Assembly: GCF_902804475.1 (NCBI RefSeq) | Contig: NZ_CADCSU010000084.1 | Coordinates: 1 to 62,421 of the forward strand | DNA length: 62,421 nucleotides | Source: Flavobacterium bizetiae | GTDB taxonomy: Bacteria; Bacteroidota; Bacteroidia; Flavobacteriales; Flavobacteriaceae | Direction of reading: 5' to 3' | Shown: one piece after another, positions 42,807 to 50,872 of the stretch | Layout of the letters: each line of letters starts with the position of its first letter | How positions within the stretch are numbered: the stretch's first letter is position 1 | Position numbers and translations under genes: made by a program | Notes under the pieces: generated by a model | Told to the model about the DNA's origin: nothing | What the model saw: only the letters and a program-made list of their open reading frames with translations | Databases searched by the model: none

Positions 42807-44009
42807 TTATAAAACCCCAAGCTCCACCATACAAGCCTTCATCATTTTATAAGTACGCTCGATATCATTATCCAATCCAATCGAAAAACGAATCAAGCCA
42901 TCCGTTAATCCCATTTCGTGTTGCTCTTCTATCGGAATCTCGCTCGAAGTCGAAGTTCCAGGCGCGCTAAACAATGTTTTATAAAACCCAAGACTTACGG
43001 CCAAATAACCTAAGTTTCGGGTTTGCATCAATTCCATCAATTCATTGGCTTTAGCCAAAGTACCAACGTCAATTGTCAGCATTCCTCCAAAACCATATTC
43101 CGGATTTATCATCGTTTTGTACAGTTCATGACTCGGGTGACTCTTCAAGCCCGGATAAACCGTTTTAAGTCCGTCTTTTTCAAAGTGATCCGCCAGAAAA
43201 TGTGCATTATGACTGTGTTGTTTGATACGAATATGCAGCGTACGCAGGTTTTTCATCACACTCGCAGATCGCAAACTATCCATCGTTGGTCCCAAAAGCA
43301 TACTTGCTCCCGAGTTTACATTTTTCAGTGAATTAATAAATTCTTTCGATGCGCAAGTCACCCCACCAACCGTATCGCTGCTTCCGTTGATGTATTTTGT
43401 CAAACTATGAATCACAATATCAGCCCCTAATTTTGCAGGCGAAACCGACAAAGGTGAAAACGTATTATCGACCACCAATTTCAGATTATGCTTTTTAGCA
43501 AGTTGAGCCAAACCCGCAATATCCGCCACTTCCAATAAAGGATTACTTACCGTTTCGCAATACAAAACCTTGGTTTTTGGTGTAATTGCCGCTTCTACAA
43601 CATCTAGTTTTGTAATGTCTACAAAGCTCGTTTCGATCCCAAATCGTGGCGTAAAATTTTTCAAAAAAGCATAAGTTCCGCCATAAATTGTTCGGCTCGA
43701 AACAATGTGATCGCCCGCACCACAAAGCTGCAATAGAGTAGGCGTAATTGCTCCCATTCCCGAAGCCGATACGTTTGCCGTTTCCGTTCCTTCCATAGCG
43801 GCCAAAGCCTGATCCAGATATAAGTTACTAGGCGAAGAATGGCGCGAATACAAATAGCAACCCTCCATATTTCCCTCAAAAGTATCAAACATCGTTTTTG
43901 CCGATAAAAAAGTATAAGTTGAAGAATCAGAAATTGAAGGATTCACTCCTCCAAATTCACCAAAGTATTGTAAATCCTGAATCTTATCTGCTGGGTTAAA
44001 GTCTTTCAT
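42807..44009 (-). CDS. Cys/Met metabolism PLP enzyme, methionine gamma-lyase-like
   Basis: 400 residues of the trans-sulfuration class. YLYSRHSSPSN holds the Tyr and Arg that bind PLP phosphate of the neighbouring subunit (Y54, R56). The PLP lysine is K205 in VIHSLTKYINGSSDTVGG. DNTFSPLSVSPAKLGAD precedes it. The family includes methionine gamma-lyase, cystathionine gamma-lyase and gamma-synthase. The divergent Lrp-type regulator favours an amino-acid-degrading role such as methionine gamma-lyase, but specificity is not proven. Confidence 0.9.
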   Translation of the reverse strand: MKDFNPADKIQDLQYFGEFGGVNPSISDSSTYTFLSAKTMFDTFEGNMEGCYLYSRHSSPSNLYLDQALAAMEGTETANVSASGMGAITPTLLQLCGAGDHIVSSRTIYGGTYAFLKNFTPRFGIETSFVDITKLDVVEAAITPKTKVLYCETVSNPLLEVADIAGLAQLAKKHNLKLVVDNTFSPLSVSPAKLGADIVIHSLTKYINGSSDTVGGVTCASKEFINSLKNVNSGASMLLGPTMDSLRSASVMKNLRTLHIRIKQHSHNAHFLADHFEKDGLKTVYPGLKSHPSHELYKTMINPEYGFGGMLTIDVGTLAKANELMELMQTRNLGYLAVSLGFYKTLFSAPGTSTSSEIPIEEQHEMGLTDGLIRFSIGLDNDIERTYKMMKACMVELGVL

Positions 44010-44015
44010 TTTTAT

Positions 44016-44044
44016 GTCATTGCGAGGAACGAAACAATCTCCTC
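44016..44044. repeat. Half copy of the GCGAGGAACGAA repeat
   Basis: GTCATTGCGAGGAACGAAAC followed by AATCTC matches the arms of the inverted repeat at 22361-22458. It begins six bases upstream of a start codon, so it would lie in the leader of the lyase mRNA. Confidence 0.65.
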
Positions 44045-44149
44045 TGGTTAGTATTTATTGTTTTTGTTATTAAAATTGTCATTGCCATTGGAATTTGGAA
44101 TTTATTTTTGGAATTTAAATTTGAAGCTATTCCAGCTTTCCGTTTCATC

Positions 44150-44285
44150 TCGATAGCTATCGAGACGTAAAAAAGGCAAGTTTCTAATGTTCTAAAAAGA
44201 GCTTCCGTTGGTCACTTTTTTAGAACAAGAAACTTTAGCCATTTTTTACTCCGGGCTTTTCACTACAATCTGGGCTAGGAGCGTC
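44150..44285. repeat. Composite palindromic spacer element
   Basis: Contains the perfect palindrome TCTCGATAGCTATCGAGA (about 44149-44166). Then a nested hairpin has AAGTTTCT...AGAAACTT outside and GTTCTAAAAAG...CTTTTTTAGAAC inside (about 44178-44236). A tail with GGGCTAGGAGCG recalls the CCCTAGCC family. It lies between divergent genes. Confidence 0.6.
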
Positions 44286-44397
44286 GTTTACAAAATAAAT
44301 TCTATTCAAAATAACGTTTATTAAGAAAATTAATCAACCATATAGCTTGTAATTAGATTTTAAAACTACAAAAAAGTATTTGTAAGGATTTTTAATC

Positions 44398-44405
44398 TAA
44401 ATTTG
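44398..44405 (+). promoter_or_regulatory. -7 box (TAAATTTG) upstream of the Lrp-type gene
   Basis: Perfect TAnnTTTG, 55 bp before the ATG at 44461. Confidence 0.45.
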
Positions 44406-44460
44406 ATGTAGAAAGTACAATTCAATAGATTTTCTTTCACTTCAACAATAAACCGGAACC

Positions 44461-44916
44461 ATGACTTTAGACGCCACAGATAAAAAACTCCTTATTTTAC
44501 TACAAACCGACAGTAAAAAAACAACCAAAGAATTGTCCTTAAAACTCAACCTTTCGGTAACGGCAGTTTACGAACGCATCAAAAAGTTAGAGCGCGAAGG
44601 CATAATCAAAAACTATGTAGCATTAGTCGATAAAACCAAAATCGATAAGGGATTTGTCGTTTTCTGTCATTTAAAACTCATTCAGCATACCAAAGAGTTC
44701 TTAACCAAATTTGAAAGCGAAGTCATCAAACTCAACGAAGTATTAGAATGCCATCACGTAAGCGGTGATTACGATTATATTCTCAAAGTATTAGTAAAAG
44801 ATATGGAAGCTTATCGTGAATTTTTGGTAACAAAACTGACCTCATTGCAACATATAGGAAGCACACAAAGTATGTTTATGATTAGTGAAGTGAAGAATTC
44901 GACGGTGATTTTTTGA
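44461..44916 (+). CDS. Lrp/AsnC family transcriptional regulator
   Basis: 151 residues. The N-terminal helix-turn-helix (LDATDKKLLILLQTDSKKTT ... LSLKLNLSVTAVYERIKKLE) and the C-terminal amino-acid-sensing domain (LECHHVSGDYDYILKVLVKD) are complete. It is divergent from the methionine-gamma-lyase-like gene across a 451-bp spacer, a common layout in which the regulator controls the neighbour in response to an amino acid. The effector is unknown. Confidence 0.95.
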   Translation: MTLDATDKKLLILLQTDSKKTTKELSLKLNLSVTAVYERIKKLEREGIIKNYVALVDKTKIDKGFVVFCHLKLIQHTKEFLTKFESEVIKLNEVLECHHVSGDYDYILKVLVKDMEAYREFLVTKLTSLQHIGSTQSMFMISEVKNSTVIF

Positions 44917-44919
44917 GGA

Positions 44920-45030
44920 AGGTTTAAAGGTGCTAAGGAAAAGAGAGACAAAGGTTGTTTAAACTTTGCGACTCTGCGTCTTTGCGAAACTAAAAAAAAC
45001 AAACTTTTGCGAACTTTGCGTTAAAATTCG
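44920..45030. repeat. Word-like spacer repeat (CTTTGCGACTCTGCGTCTTTGCG)
   Basis: AACTTTGCGACTCTGCG, TCTTTGCGAAACT and TTTTGCGAACTTTGCG occur in succession. It resembles low-complexity repeats seen in flavobacterial spacers; no gene is present. Confidence 0.45.
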
Positions 45031-45110
45031 CATTCTAAAACAAAAAAACTTTCACTAAACTTTCACACAAAAAACATTGAGATTTAAACTTTAAACAAAA
45101 CTTTATTCCT

Positions 45111-45118
45111 TAATTTTG
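45111..45118 (+). promoter_or_regulatory. -7 box (TAATTTTG) of the lipoamide dehydrogenase gene
   Basis: Perfect TAnnTTTG, 27 bp before the ATG at 45146. Confidence 0.6.
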
Positions 45119-45145
45119 TATCGCTAAAAATAAAATTTACAAACT

Positions 45146-46549
45146 ATGAGTTCATTTGACGTAGTCATTATAGGTTCAGGTCCTGGCGGATATGTATCAG
45201 CAATTCGTTGCGCACAATTAGGTTTCAAAACAGCAATTGTAGAAAAGTATAATTCTCTTGGCGGAACCTGCCTTAACGTAGGTTGTATTCCTTCAAAAGC
45301 ATTATTATCTTCTTCTCATCATTATGCCGAAATTGCTCATTTTGCAGATCACGGAATCGAAGTTTCTGGAGATGTAAAAATCAATTTAGAAAAAATGATT
45401 GCTCGCAAACAAGCAGTTGTAGATCAAACCGTAGGTGGAATCAACTACTTAATGGATAAAAATAAAATTACAGTTTTCAACGGTTTAGGTTCTTTCGTAG
45501 ACGCAACGCACATTGCAGTTGCAAAAGCTGACGGAACATCAGAAACTATCGAAACTAAATATGCTGTAATTGCTACAGGTTCAAAACCATCTTCTTTGCC
45601 ATTTATTAAAATTGATAAAGAAAGAATTATCACTTCTACAGAAGCTTTGGCTTTAAAAGAAGTTCCAAAACACTTAGTAATTATTGGCGGTGGAGTTATC
45701 GGAATCGAGCTTGGACAAGTTTACCTACGTTTAGGAGCGCAAGTTTCTGTAGTAGAATTCATGGACAGAATCATTCCTGGAATGGATAGTTCATTGTCTA
45801 AAGAACTCACTAAAGTATTGAAAAAACAAGGAATGAAATTCTACGTTTCTCACAAAGTAAAATCAGTAGAAAGAAACGGCGATGCTGTTACAGTTCAGGC
45901 TGAGAATGCAAAAGGAGAAACTATTACTCTTGAAGGAGATTATTCATTAGTTTCTGTTGGTCGTCGTCCTTACACAGACGGATTAAACGCTGATAAAGCC
46001 GGAGTGAAAATTTCAGACAGAGGACAAGTTGAAGTAAACGATCATTTACAAACTAATGTTCCTAATATCTATGCAATTGGTGATGTTGTTCGTGGAGCAA
46101 TGTTAGCGCACAAAGCAGAAGAAGAAGGAACTATGGTTGCTGAAATCTTAGCAGGTCAAAAACCACATATCGATTATAATTTAATTCCTGGTGTAGTATA
46201 CACTTGGCCAGAAGTTGCTGCAGTTGGACAAACTGAAGAGCAGGTAAAAGCTTCAGGAACGGAATATAAAGTGGGAAGCTTCCCATTCAAAGCTTTAGGT
46301 CGTGCAAGAGCAAGTGGAGATCTTGACGGATTTGTAAAAATCATTGCTGATGCTAAAACAGACGAAGTTTTAGGAGTTCACATGATTGGAGCACGTACTG
46401 CAGATTTAATTGCAGAAGCTGTTACAGCAATGGAATTTAAAGCATCTGCTGAAGATATCTCAAGAATGAGCCATGCGCATCCAACTTTCGCGGAAGCGGT
46501 AAAAGAAGCAGCATTAGCCGCTACAGATAATAGAGCATTACACGTATAA
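45146..46549 (+). CDS. lpdA: Dihydrolipoyl dehydrogenase
   Basis: 467 residues. The FAD-binding GSGPGGYVSAIRCAQLG is at the start, the redox disulfide C42/C47 is in GGTCLNVGCIPSKALL, NAD-binding GGGVIGIELG is near 180 and the C-terminal His-Glu pair is in HAHPTFAEAVKEA. It reoxidises the lipoyl group of 2-oxoacid dehydrogenase complexes and the glycine cleavage system. It is monocistronic: a promoter precedes and a terminator follows. Confidence 0.97.
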   Translation: MSSFDVVIIGSGPGGYVSAIRCAQLGFKTAIVEKYNSLGGTCLNVGCIPSKALLSSSHHYAEIAHFADHGIEVSGDVKINLEKMIARKQAVVDQTVGGINYLMDKNKITVFNGLGSFVDATHIAVAKADGTSETIETKYAVIATGSKPSSLPFIKIDKERIITSTEALALKEVPKHLVIIGGGVIGIELGQVYLRLGAQVSVVEFMDRIIPGMDSSLSKELTKVLKKQGMKFYVSHKVKSVERNGDAVTVQAENAKGETITLEGDYSLVSVGRRPYTDGLNADKAGVKISDRGQVEVNDHLQTNVPNIYAIGDVVRGAMLAHKAEEEGTMVAEILAGQKPHIDYNLIPGVVYTWPEVAAVGQTEEQVKASGTEYKVGSFPFKALGRARASGDLDGFVKIIADAKTDEVLGVHMIGARTADLIAEAVTAMEFKASAEDISRMSHAHPTFAEAVKEAALAATDNRALHV

Positions 46550-46567
46550 TTTGCGATAAATCATTTT

Positions 46568-46609
46568 AAAAACCGCCAATTCTGAGATTTCAGGATTGGC
46601 GGTTTTTTT
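46568..46609 (+). terminator. Terminator after lpdA
   Basis: AAAAACCGCCAAT and ATTGGCGGTTTTTTT form a 13-bp stem with T-tail, 18 bp after the stop. Confidence 0.88.
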
Positions 46610-46724
46610 ATTATGTAATGATTATAGGTAATAGCATTAAGTGAAGAAAAACATCTTTAATATTGTATCGAATAAGTCTCGTGCCTAGAAATGACAATTA
46701 GGCGAAAGTATTCTACTGAAAATG

Positions 46725-46842
46725 ATTGCCCTAGCCGCGATAGAAGAGGAAATCCCTTTGTGGCGGTGTTCGCTACAAAAAGATGGGAACGAATTGCTTC
46801 GCCAATTCGCACTTTCAGGCTCGGGTGCGGGATTAGCCCCTG
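46725..46842. repeat. Dispersed repeat, copy 2 (CCCTAGCC..GATAGAAG.GGAAATCC)
   Basis: ATTGCCCTAGCCGCGATAGA at the start and CAATTCGCACTTTCAGGCTC near the end match copy 1 at 32561-32678; CGAATTGCTTCGCCAATTCG inside is a hairpin. It is the main content of the 473-bp spacer after lpdA; the remaining DNA up to 47022 is AT-rich without other features. Confidence 0.8.
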
Positions 46843-47022
46843 AAAAAAAAGATTTATTTTATCATTACCAATCGAAAAGACAAGATTGAGTTAAGCTTTG
46901 TTTTTAAGTCTTTGTAGTTTAGAATAAATTTTCAATAGTTAGAAAATATAAAATCAAATAATAATTCTGTAAAATAGTTTTCCTGATCTCGTGTTATCTT
47001 TATAGATCTAAAAGATGATATT

Positions 47023-47565
47023 ATGAAAAGTAGATATATAGCTCCGGTTTTAGTTGGAGCAGGAGTAGCCCTTGCGCTTTATTCCTGTGGAGCAACAATT
47101 CCCGAAAAAGCAAAAGCAATCACTAATTTTGATAAAGCAAAATACTTAGGAAAATGGTATGAGATTGCCAGACTTGATTTTAAATATGAAAAAGGTCTTA
47201 ACAATGTCACCGCCGAATATTCTCTAAACGATAACGGAACCATAAAAGTGGATAATAAGGGCTACAATGTCAAAAAAGACAAATGGGAGGAAAGTATAGG
47301 AAAAGCCAAATTTGTCAAAAAAGATAATATTGGTATGCTTAAAGTCTCATTTTTTGGTCCTTTTTATGCCGGATATAATGTAATTGCGATTGAAGACAAT
47401 TATAAATACGCGCTTGTAGTTGGAGAAAACTTAAAATACATGTGGATACTTTCAAGAGAAACTACGATCCCGGAAAGTGTAAAAGCAGATTTTCTGATAA
47501 AAGCCCGCGAAATTGGATTCGAAATTTCAGATCTGGTTTGGGTAAAACACGATAAAGCAAATTGA
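47023..47565 (+). CDS. Lipocalin family protein (Blc-like)
   Basis: 180 residues. A lipoprotein-type signal (IAPVLVGAGVALALYSCGAT, Cys 27) precedes the lipocalin barrel. KYLGKWYEIARLDFKYEKGL is the G-x-W signature, and YALVVGENLKYMWILSRETT matches the second conserved region of Blc. It should sit in the outer membrane and bind fatty acids or lysophospholipids, as known for Blc. It ends 34 bp before a strong terminator. Confidence 0.93.
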   Translation: MKSRYIAPVLVGAGVALALYSCGATIPEKAKAITNFDKAKYLGKWYEIARLDFKYEKGLNNVTAEYSLNDNGTIKVDNKGYNVKKDKWEESIGKAKFVKKDNIGMLKVSFFGPFYAGYNVIAIEDNYKYALVVGENLKYMWILSRETTIPESVKADFLIKAREIGFEISDLVWVKHDKAN

Positions 47566-47598
47566 TAGGGATTTTAAGGTTGAAATTTTTATTAAAGG

Positions 47599-47637
47599 AC
47601 AAACCCGATACTTTTTGAGTACCGGGTTTGTTTATTT
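47599..47637 (+). terminator. Terminator after the lipocalin gene
   Basis: ACAAACCCGATACT and AGTACCGGGTTTGT form a stem with one mismatch, followed by TTTATTTTT. Confidence 0.8.
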
Positions 47638-47652
47638 TTAAAAGAAAATAGA

Positions 47653-48027
47653 TTATCTGGTAAAAACACTTTTATAATTATCCCAATATCTGTAAATCAA
47701 AAATAAGTTAGCCAGGAACAATAAAACCGCAATTGGTAAACCTTCGGGAGCTAAAAAATAATTGATAAACAAAATGTTTACCGTAATGGGTAAGATCAAA
47801 ATATTAGCCAATGTTACGTAACGCCCGGTTACAAAAGCAATTCCGCAAAGTAATTCGATTGACTTTGCTAAAGGCATTATATACTTAGAAGCCATTAAAC
47901 CAACATTAAAAGCTTTAAAATTCCCTGTTGTTTCCGGTTCAGGAGCTAAGTGAAAAAAGTAACTGATAGAAGCAAAGAGTAATAAAAGACCAATTAAAAC
48001 GCGGACAATAATAGTAGCAATTTTCAT
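47653..48027 (-). CDS. DoxX-like four-helix membrane protein
   Basis: About 124 residues from the ATG at 48027. A frame from 48117 adds 30 residues not typical of the family and is rejected. Four hydrophobic helices (KIATIIVRVLIGLLLLFASI, SKYIMPLAKSIELLCGIAFV, LANILILPITVNILFINYFL, LPIAVLLFLANLFLIYRYWD) fit DoxX-type proteins. The function is unclear; DoxX relatives are tied to redox stress or quinone metabolism in some bacteria. Confidence 0.8.
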   Translation of the reverse strand: MKIATIIVRVLIGLLLLFASISYFFHLAPEPETTGNFKAFNVGLMASKYIMPLAKSIELLCGIAFVTGRYVTLANILILPITVNILFINYFLAPEGLPIAVLLFLANLFLIYRYWDNYKSVFTR

Positions 48028-48236
48028 AACACTTAGGGTTTTAAAATAGGTTAAAAAAGTATAATTTATTTTGTGGAAAACGTTAGAATCTGAATCCTCT
48101 AATAAAATGAAAATCAATTTTTAAAGCTATTCTACTGAGAATTTTACAATCTTTATAATCCTATTTTGGGATTAATATAATGCTATATCAAATATAATGA
48201 TTTTTTTGTTATGAAATTGCTATTTTATTAACAGTT

Positions 48237-49136
48237 TTATTGTTTCTTTCCGTATTTTTTGTAAAGGAAGAATCCACCAAAACCAAGGATTATAAAAGGC
48301 CAAAGATTAATTAAAAACACGAAAATTGATTCCAGAATATACCAGCCACTTTTAAGGGAATCCAGAATTTGTAAACCTAAATTGGGTTTGTAAGCATTGC
48401 TGTTTTTCTCGCCGGCCATTGTTTCGTGTCTAATGGTTTCGTTTTGATAAAGCTGCAAAGTTATTGTGCTAAAATTTACCTGATCCTGCAATGATAAATT
48501 ATCAATTGCACGATTGTCAGAAGCTTCTTTTTGGTTGGCCAAAGTATTTTCCGCCTCCATAATATCATTTATTTTTTTGCCTTTAGCATCTATTGCTTTC
48601 TCAACTCTTTTTTCGGTTGATGCGCTTCTTTTTTGCGAAAGCTGATTTGCTAATAATTTCAGTGAAACATCATCGGCTTTAATTACTCTAAAATCAAGAA
48701 AATCAATTTGTTTGGCAATTGTTTTAATCACTGTATCCAATTGAGTATTAGGAACGCGGATCGTAATACTATTTTCTACCGTGTATTTAGTAGTTTCAAG
48801 GGTGCTGTCCTGACTGATTTTGGTTTTAATCTGTTCATGAATGTTGCTTTGCAAATTAGTATAAGTAACAAAACCTCCAAATTTTTGCGTAGCATTTTCA
48901 ATTGCATAAGTAGACTTGACGACATTTTTTACCTTGAATTTAATATCAGCAGTTCGAATAAATTTCTGCTTACTGTTTTTATCGACTACCGCAGCCGAAG
49001 ATGAAACAGCAGTACTATCTGCTGAAACTTTCATATCTGCCGATTCTCCGTACGACGAGTTATCAGCTTTTTTACAAGAAAATAGTAATGCGATGATTAC
49101 TACAAAGGTCAGTCCTAATTTTGCAATTGTTTTCAT
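48237..49136 (-). CDS. DUF4349 domain lipoprotein with C-terminal membrane anchor
   Basis: 299 residues. The lipoprotein signal (IAKLGLTFVVIIALLFSCKK, Cys 21) is followed by the DUF4349 domain (about 55-240): FIRTADIKFKVKNVVKSTYA, GFVTYTNLQS and VNFSTITLQLYQNET. A single C-terminal helix (WPFIILGFGGFFLYKKY) follows. A coiled coil is likely at about 150-215. The function is unknown. It has Ser/Lys-rich low complexity after the Cys. Confidence 0.9.
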   Translation of the reverse strand: MKTIAKLGLTFVVIIALLFSCKKADNSSYGESADMKVSADSTAVSSSAAVVDKNSKQKFIRTADIKFKVKNVVKSTYAIENATQKFGGFVTYTNLQSNIHEQIKTKISQDSTLETTKYTVENSITIRVPNTQLDTVIKTIAKQIDFLDFRVIKADDVSLKLLANQLSQKRSASTEKRVEKAIDAKGKKINDIMEAENTLANQKEASDNRAIDNLSLQDQVNFSTITLQLYQNETIRHETMAGEKNSNAYKPNLGLQILDSLKSGWYILESIFVFLINLWPFIILGFGGFFLYKKYGKKQ

Positions 49137-49298
49137 AAAGGTTTTAAAATTTGATTAATAAATAAAGTTTTTGGTTTTATTAATAATGCTTTTATGTTAA
49201 AAAGCTATTTAAATAATAAGTCTTATTTCGGTATACTAAAAAGTGTGCCAATAATTTTTTGAGTATTATTTTATCGAAGGATTTTTTTTGTCGTAATT

Positions 49299-50609
49299 TT
49301 GAAATCTAAAAATTATACCTTTTTGAGAGTTTCTATTCATAAACATATTTCAAATCCAGAGCATTTTAAACAACAACTTTTAAGCTGGTCGCAACAATTT
49401 CGCGAGGTTATTTTTTTGGATAGCAATTCGTATCCTCAAGAATATTCAAGCTTTGATTGTGTGCTGGCTGTGGATGCTTTTACATCTTTAAAAACCGATT
49501 TTCACAACGCTTTTGATGATCTTAAACAATATCAGCAAACTACTAAAGACTGGCTTTTTGGCTATCTTTCCTACGACTTAAAAAATGATGTAGAGCAATT
49601 AAAATCATCTAATTTTGATGGATTAGATTTTCCGGATTTGTTTTTCTTTCAGCCAAAAAAGATTTTTTTATTGAAGGGAAATCAGCTTGAAATTCAGTAT
49701 TTATTACTTTGTGATGATGAGGCTCAAGATGATTTTCAAGAAATTGTTCAGACTGAAAATAATTCTTTTGAAACTTTGAGTGAAATCGAAGTCAAACAGC
49801 GAATTTCAAAAGATTTATATGTAGAAAAAGTCACAAAAATGCTTGACCATATTCATAAAGGAGATATGTACGAGGCTAATTTTTGTATGGAATTTTATGC
49901 TGAAAATGCAATTATAAATCCATTGGAAAAATTTCAGAAACTAAATAAAATATCACAAGCGCCGTTTTCGGTTTTCTTTAAAAATCATAAACAATTTTTA
50001 CTCTCGGCGTCGCCAGAACGATATCTTAAAAGAGTAGGAGAAACTTTGATTTCGCAGCCTATAAAAGGAACCTCAAAACGATTTTTAGATCCTGTTGAAG
50101 ACCAAAAGTCAAAACAGTTTTTAGAATCGGATGCAAAAGAACGCGCTGAAAATATTATGATTACAGATTTGGTTCGCAATGATTTATCGCATACGGCGCA
50201 AAAAGGTTCTGTAGAAGTGACAGAGCTTTGCAGAATCTATTCGTTTTTGCAGGTTCACCAGATGATCTCTACGGTAAGTTCAAAATTAGATCCGCAATAT
50301 TCTCCAATCGATGTTTTAAGAACCACTTTCCCAATGGGAAGTATGACCGGGGCTCCAAAGATTTCGGTTATGAATATTATCGAGAATCTGGAAGAAACCA
50401 AACGCGGTTTATATAGCGGATCTATCGGTTATTTTACTCCGGAAGGTGATTTTGATTTTAATGTTGTGATCAGAAGTATTTTGTACAATCAGGAAAATAA
50501 ATATGTTTCATTTTCTGTGGGAAGCGCTATTACATCGTTATCAATTCCTGAAAACGAATACGAAGAATGTTTGTTGAAAGCCAAAGCAATGCACGAAGTT
50601 TTGCAGTAA
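49299..50609 (+). CDS. pabB: Aminodeoxychorismate synthase component I
   Basis: 436 residues, chorismate-utilising enzyme. The catalytic part shows YEANFCMEFYAEN, LISQPIKGTSKRF, RAENIMITDLVRNDLS, VHQMISTVSS and PMGSMTGAPKISVMNIIENL, which place it in the PabB/TrpE family. The KGT signature (IKGTSKR, with Lys) is typical of PabB, and there is no tryptophan-operon context. It makes 4-amino-4-deoxychorismate for folate. No ATG is available: the start is TTG at 49299, or another TTG at 49323. It precedes tilS, with a repeat in between. Confidence 0.92.
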   Translation: MKSKNYTFLRVSIHKHISNPEHFKQQLLSWSQQFREVIFLDSNSYPQEYSSFDCVLAVDAFTSLKTDFHNAFDDLKQYQQTTKDWLFGYLSYDLKNDVEQLKSSNFDGLDFPDLFFFQPKKIFLLKGNQLEIQYLLLCDDEAQDDFQEIVQTENNSFETLSEIEVKQRISKDLYVEKVTKMLDHIHKGDMYEANFCMEFYAENAIINPLEKFQKLNKISQAPFSVFFKNHKQFLLSASPERYLKRVGETLISQPIKGTSKRFLDPVEDQKSKQFLESDAKERAENIMITDLVRNDLSHTAQKGSVEVTELCRIYSFLQVHQMISTVSSKLDPQYSPIDVLRTTFPMGSMTGAPKISVMNIIENLEETKRGLYSGSIGYFTPEGDFDFNVVIRSILYNQENKYVSFSVGSAITSLSIPENEYEECLLKAKAMHEVLQ

Positions 50610-50644
50610 AAGTTAGCTACAGATTATAGGATTAAAAGGATTTT

Positions 50645-50812
50645 GTTTCACGCAGATTCTGCAGATCAAAGCAGATTTTATTAAAAATAATTTGCGGTAA
50701 TTTGTGTAATTCGTGGCAAAAAAATGATTTAAAAAATCTGCGTAAATCTTTTAATCAGTGGCAGAAAAATAGATCCGCTAAATCTGTGTGAAAAAATAAT
50801 TCGTGGCAAAAA
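50645..50812. repeat. Word repeat TTTCACGCAGATTCTG..., copy 3
   Basis: GTTTCACGCAGATTCTGCAG, ATTCGTGGCAAAAAAATG, AATCTGCGTAAATC and ATAATTCGTGGCAAAA share words and order with the copies at 36421 and 42667. It lies between two co-directional genes, unlike the other copies. Confidence 0.7.
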
Positions 50813-50872
50813 AATATTACGCTTAACAATTCATTTAAAAATAGATCGAATTTAATTTTTTACTTTTATCGA

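Noticed and set aside
48028..48117. 30-residue N-terminal extension of the DoxX-like protein
   Set aside because: The extension is not hydrophobic-helix-like and the ATG at 48027 directly precedes the first membrane helix, as usual in the family.
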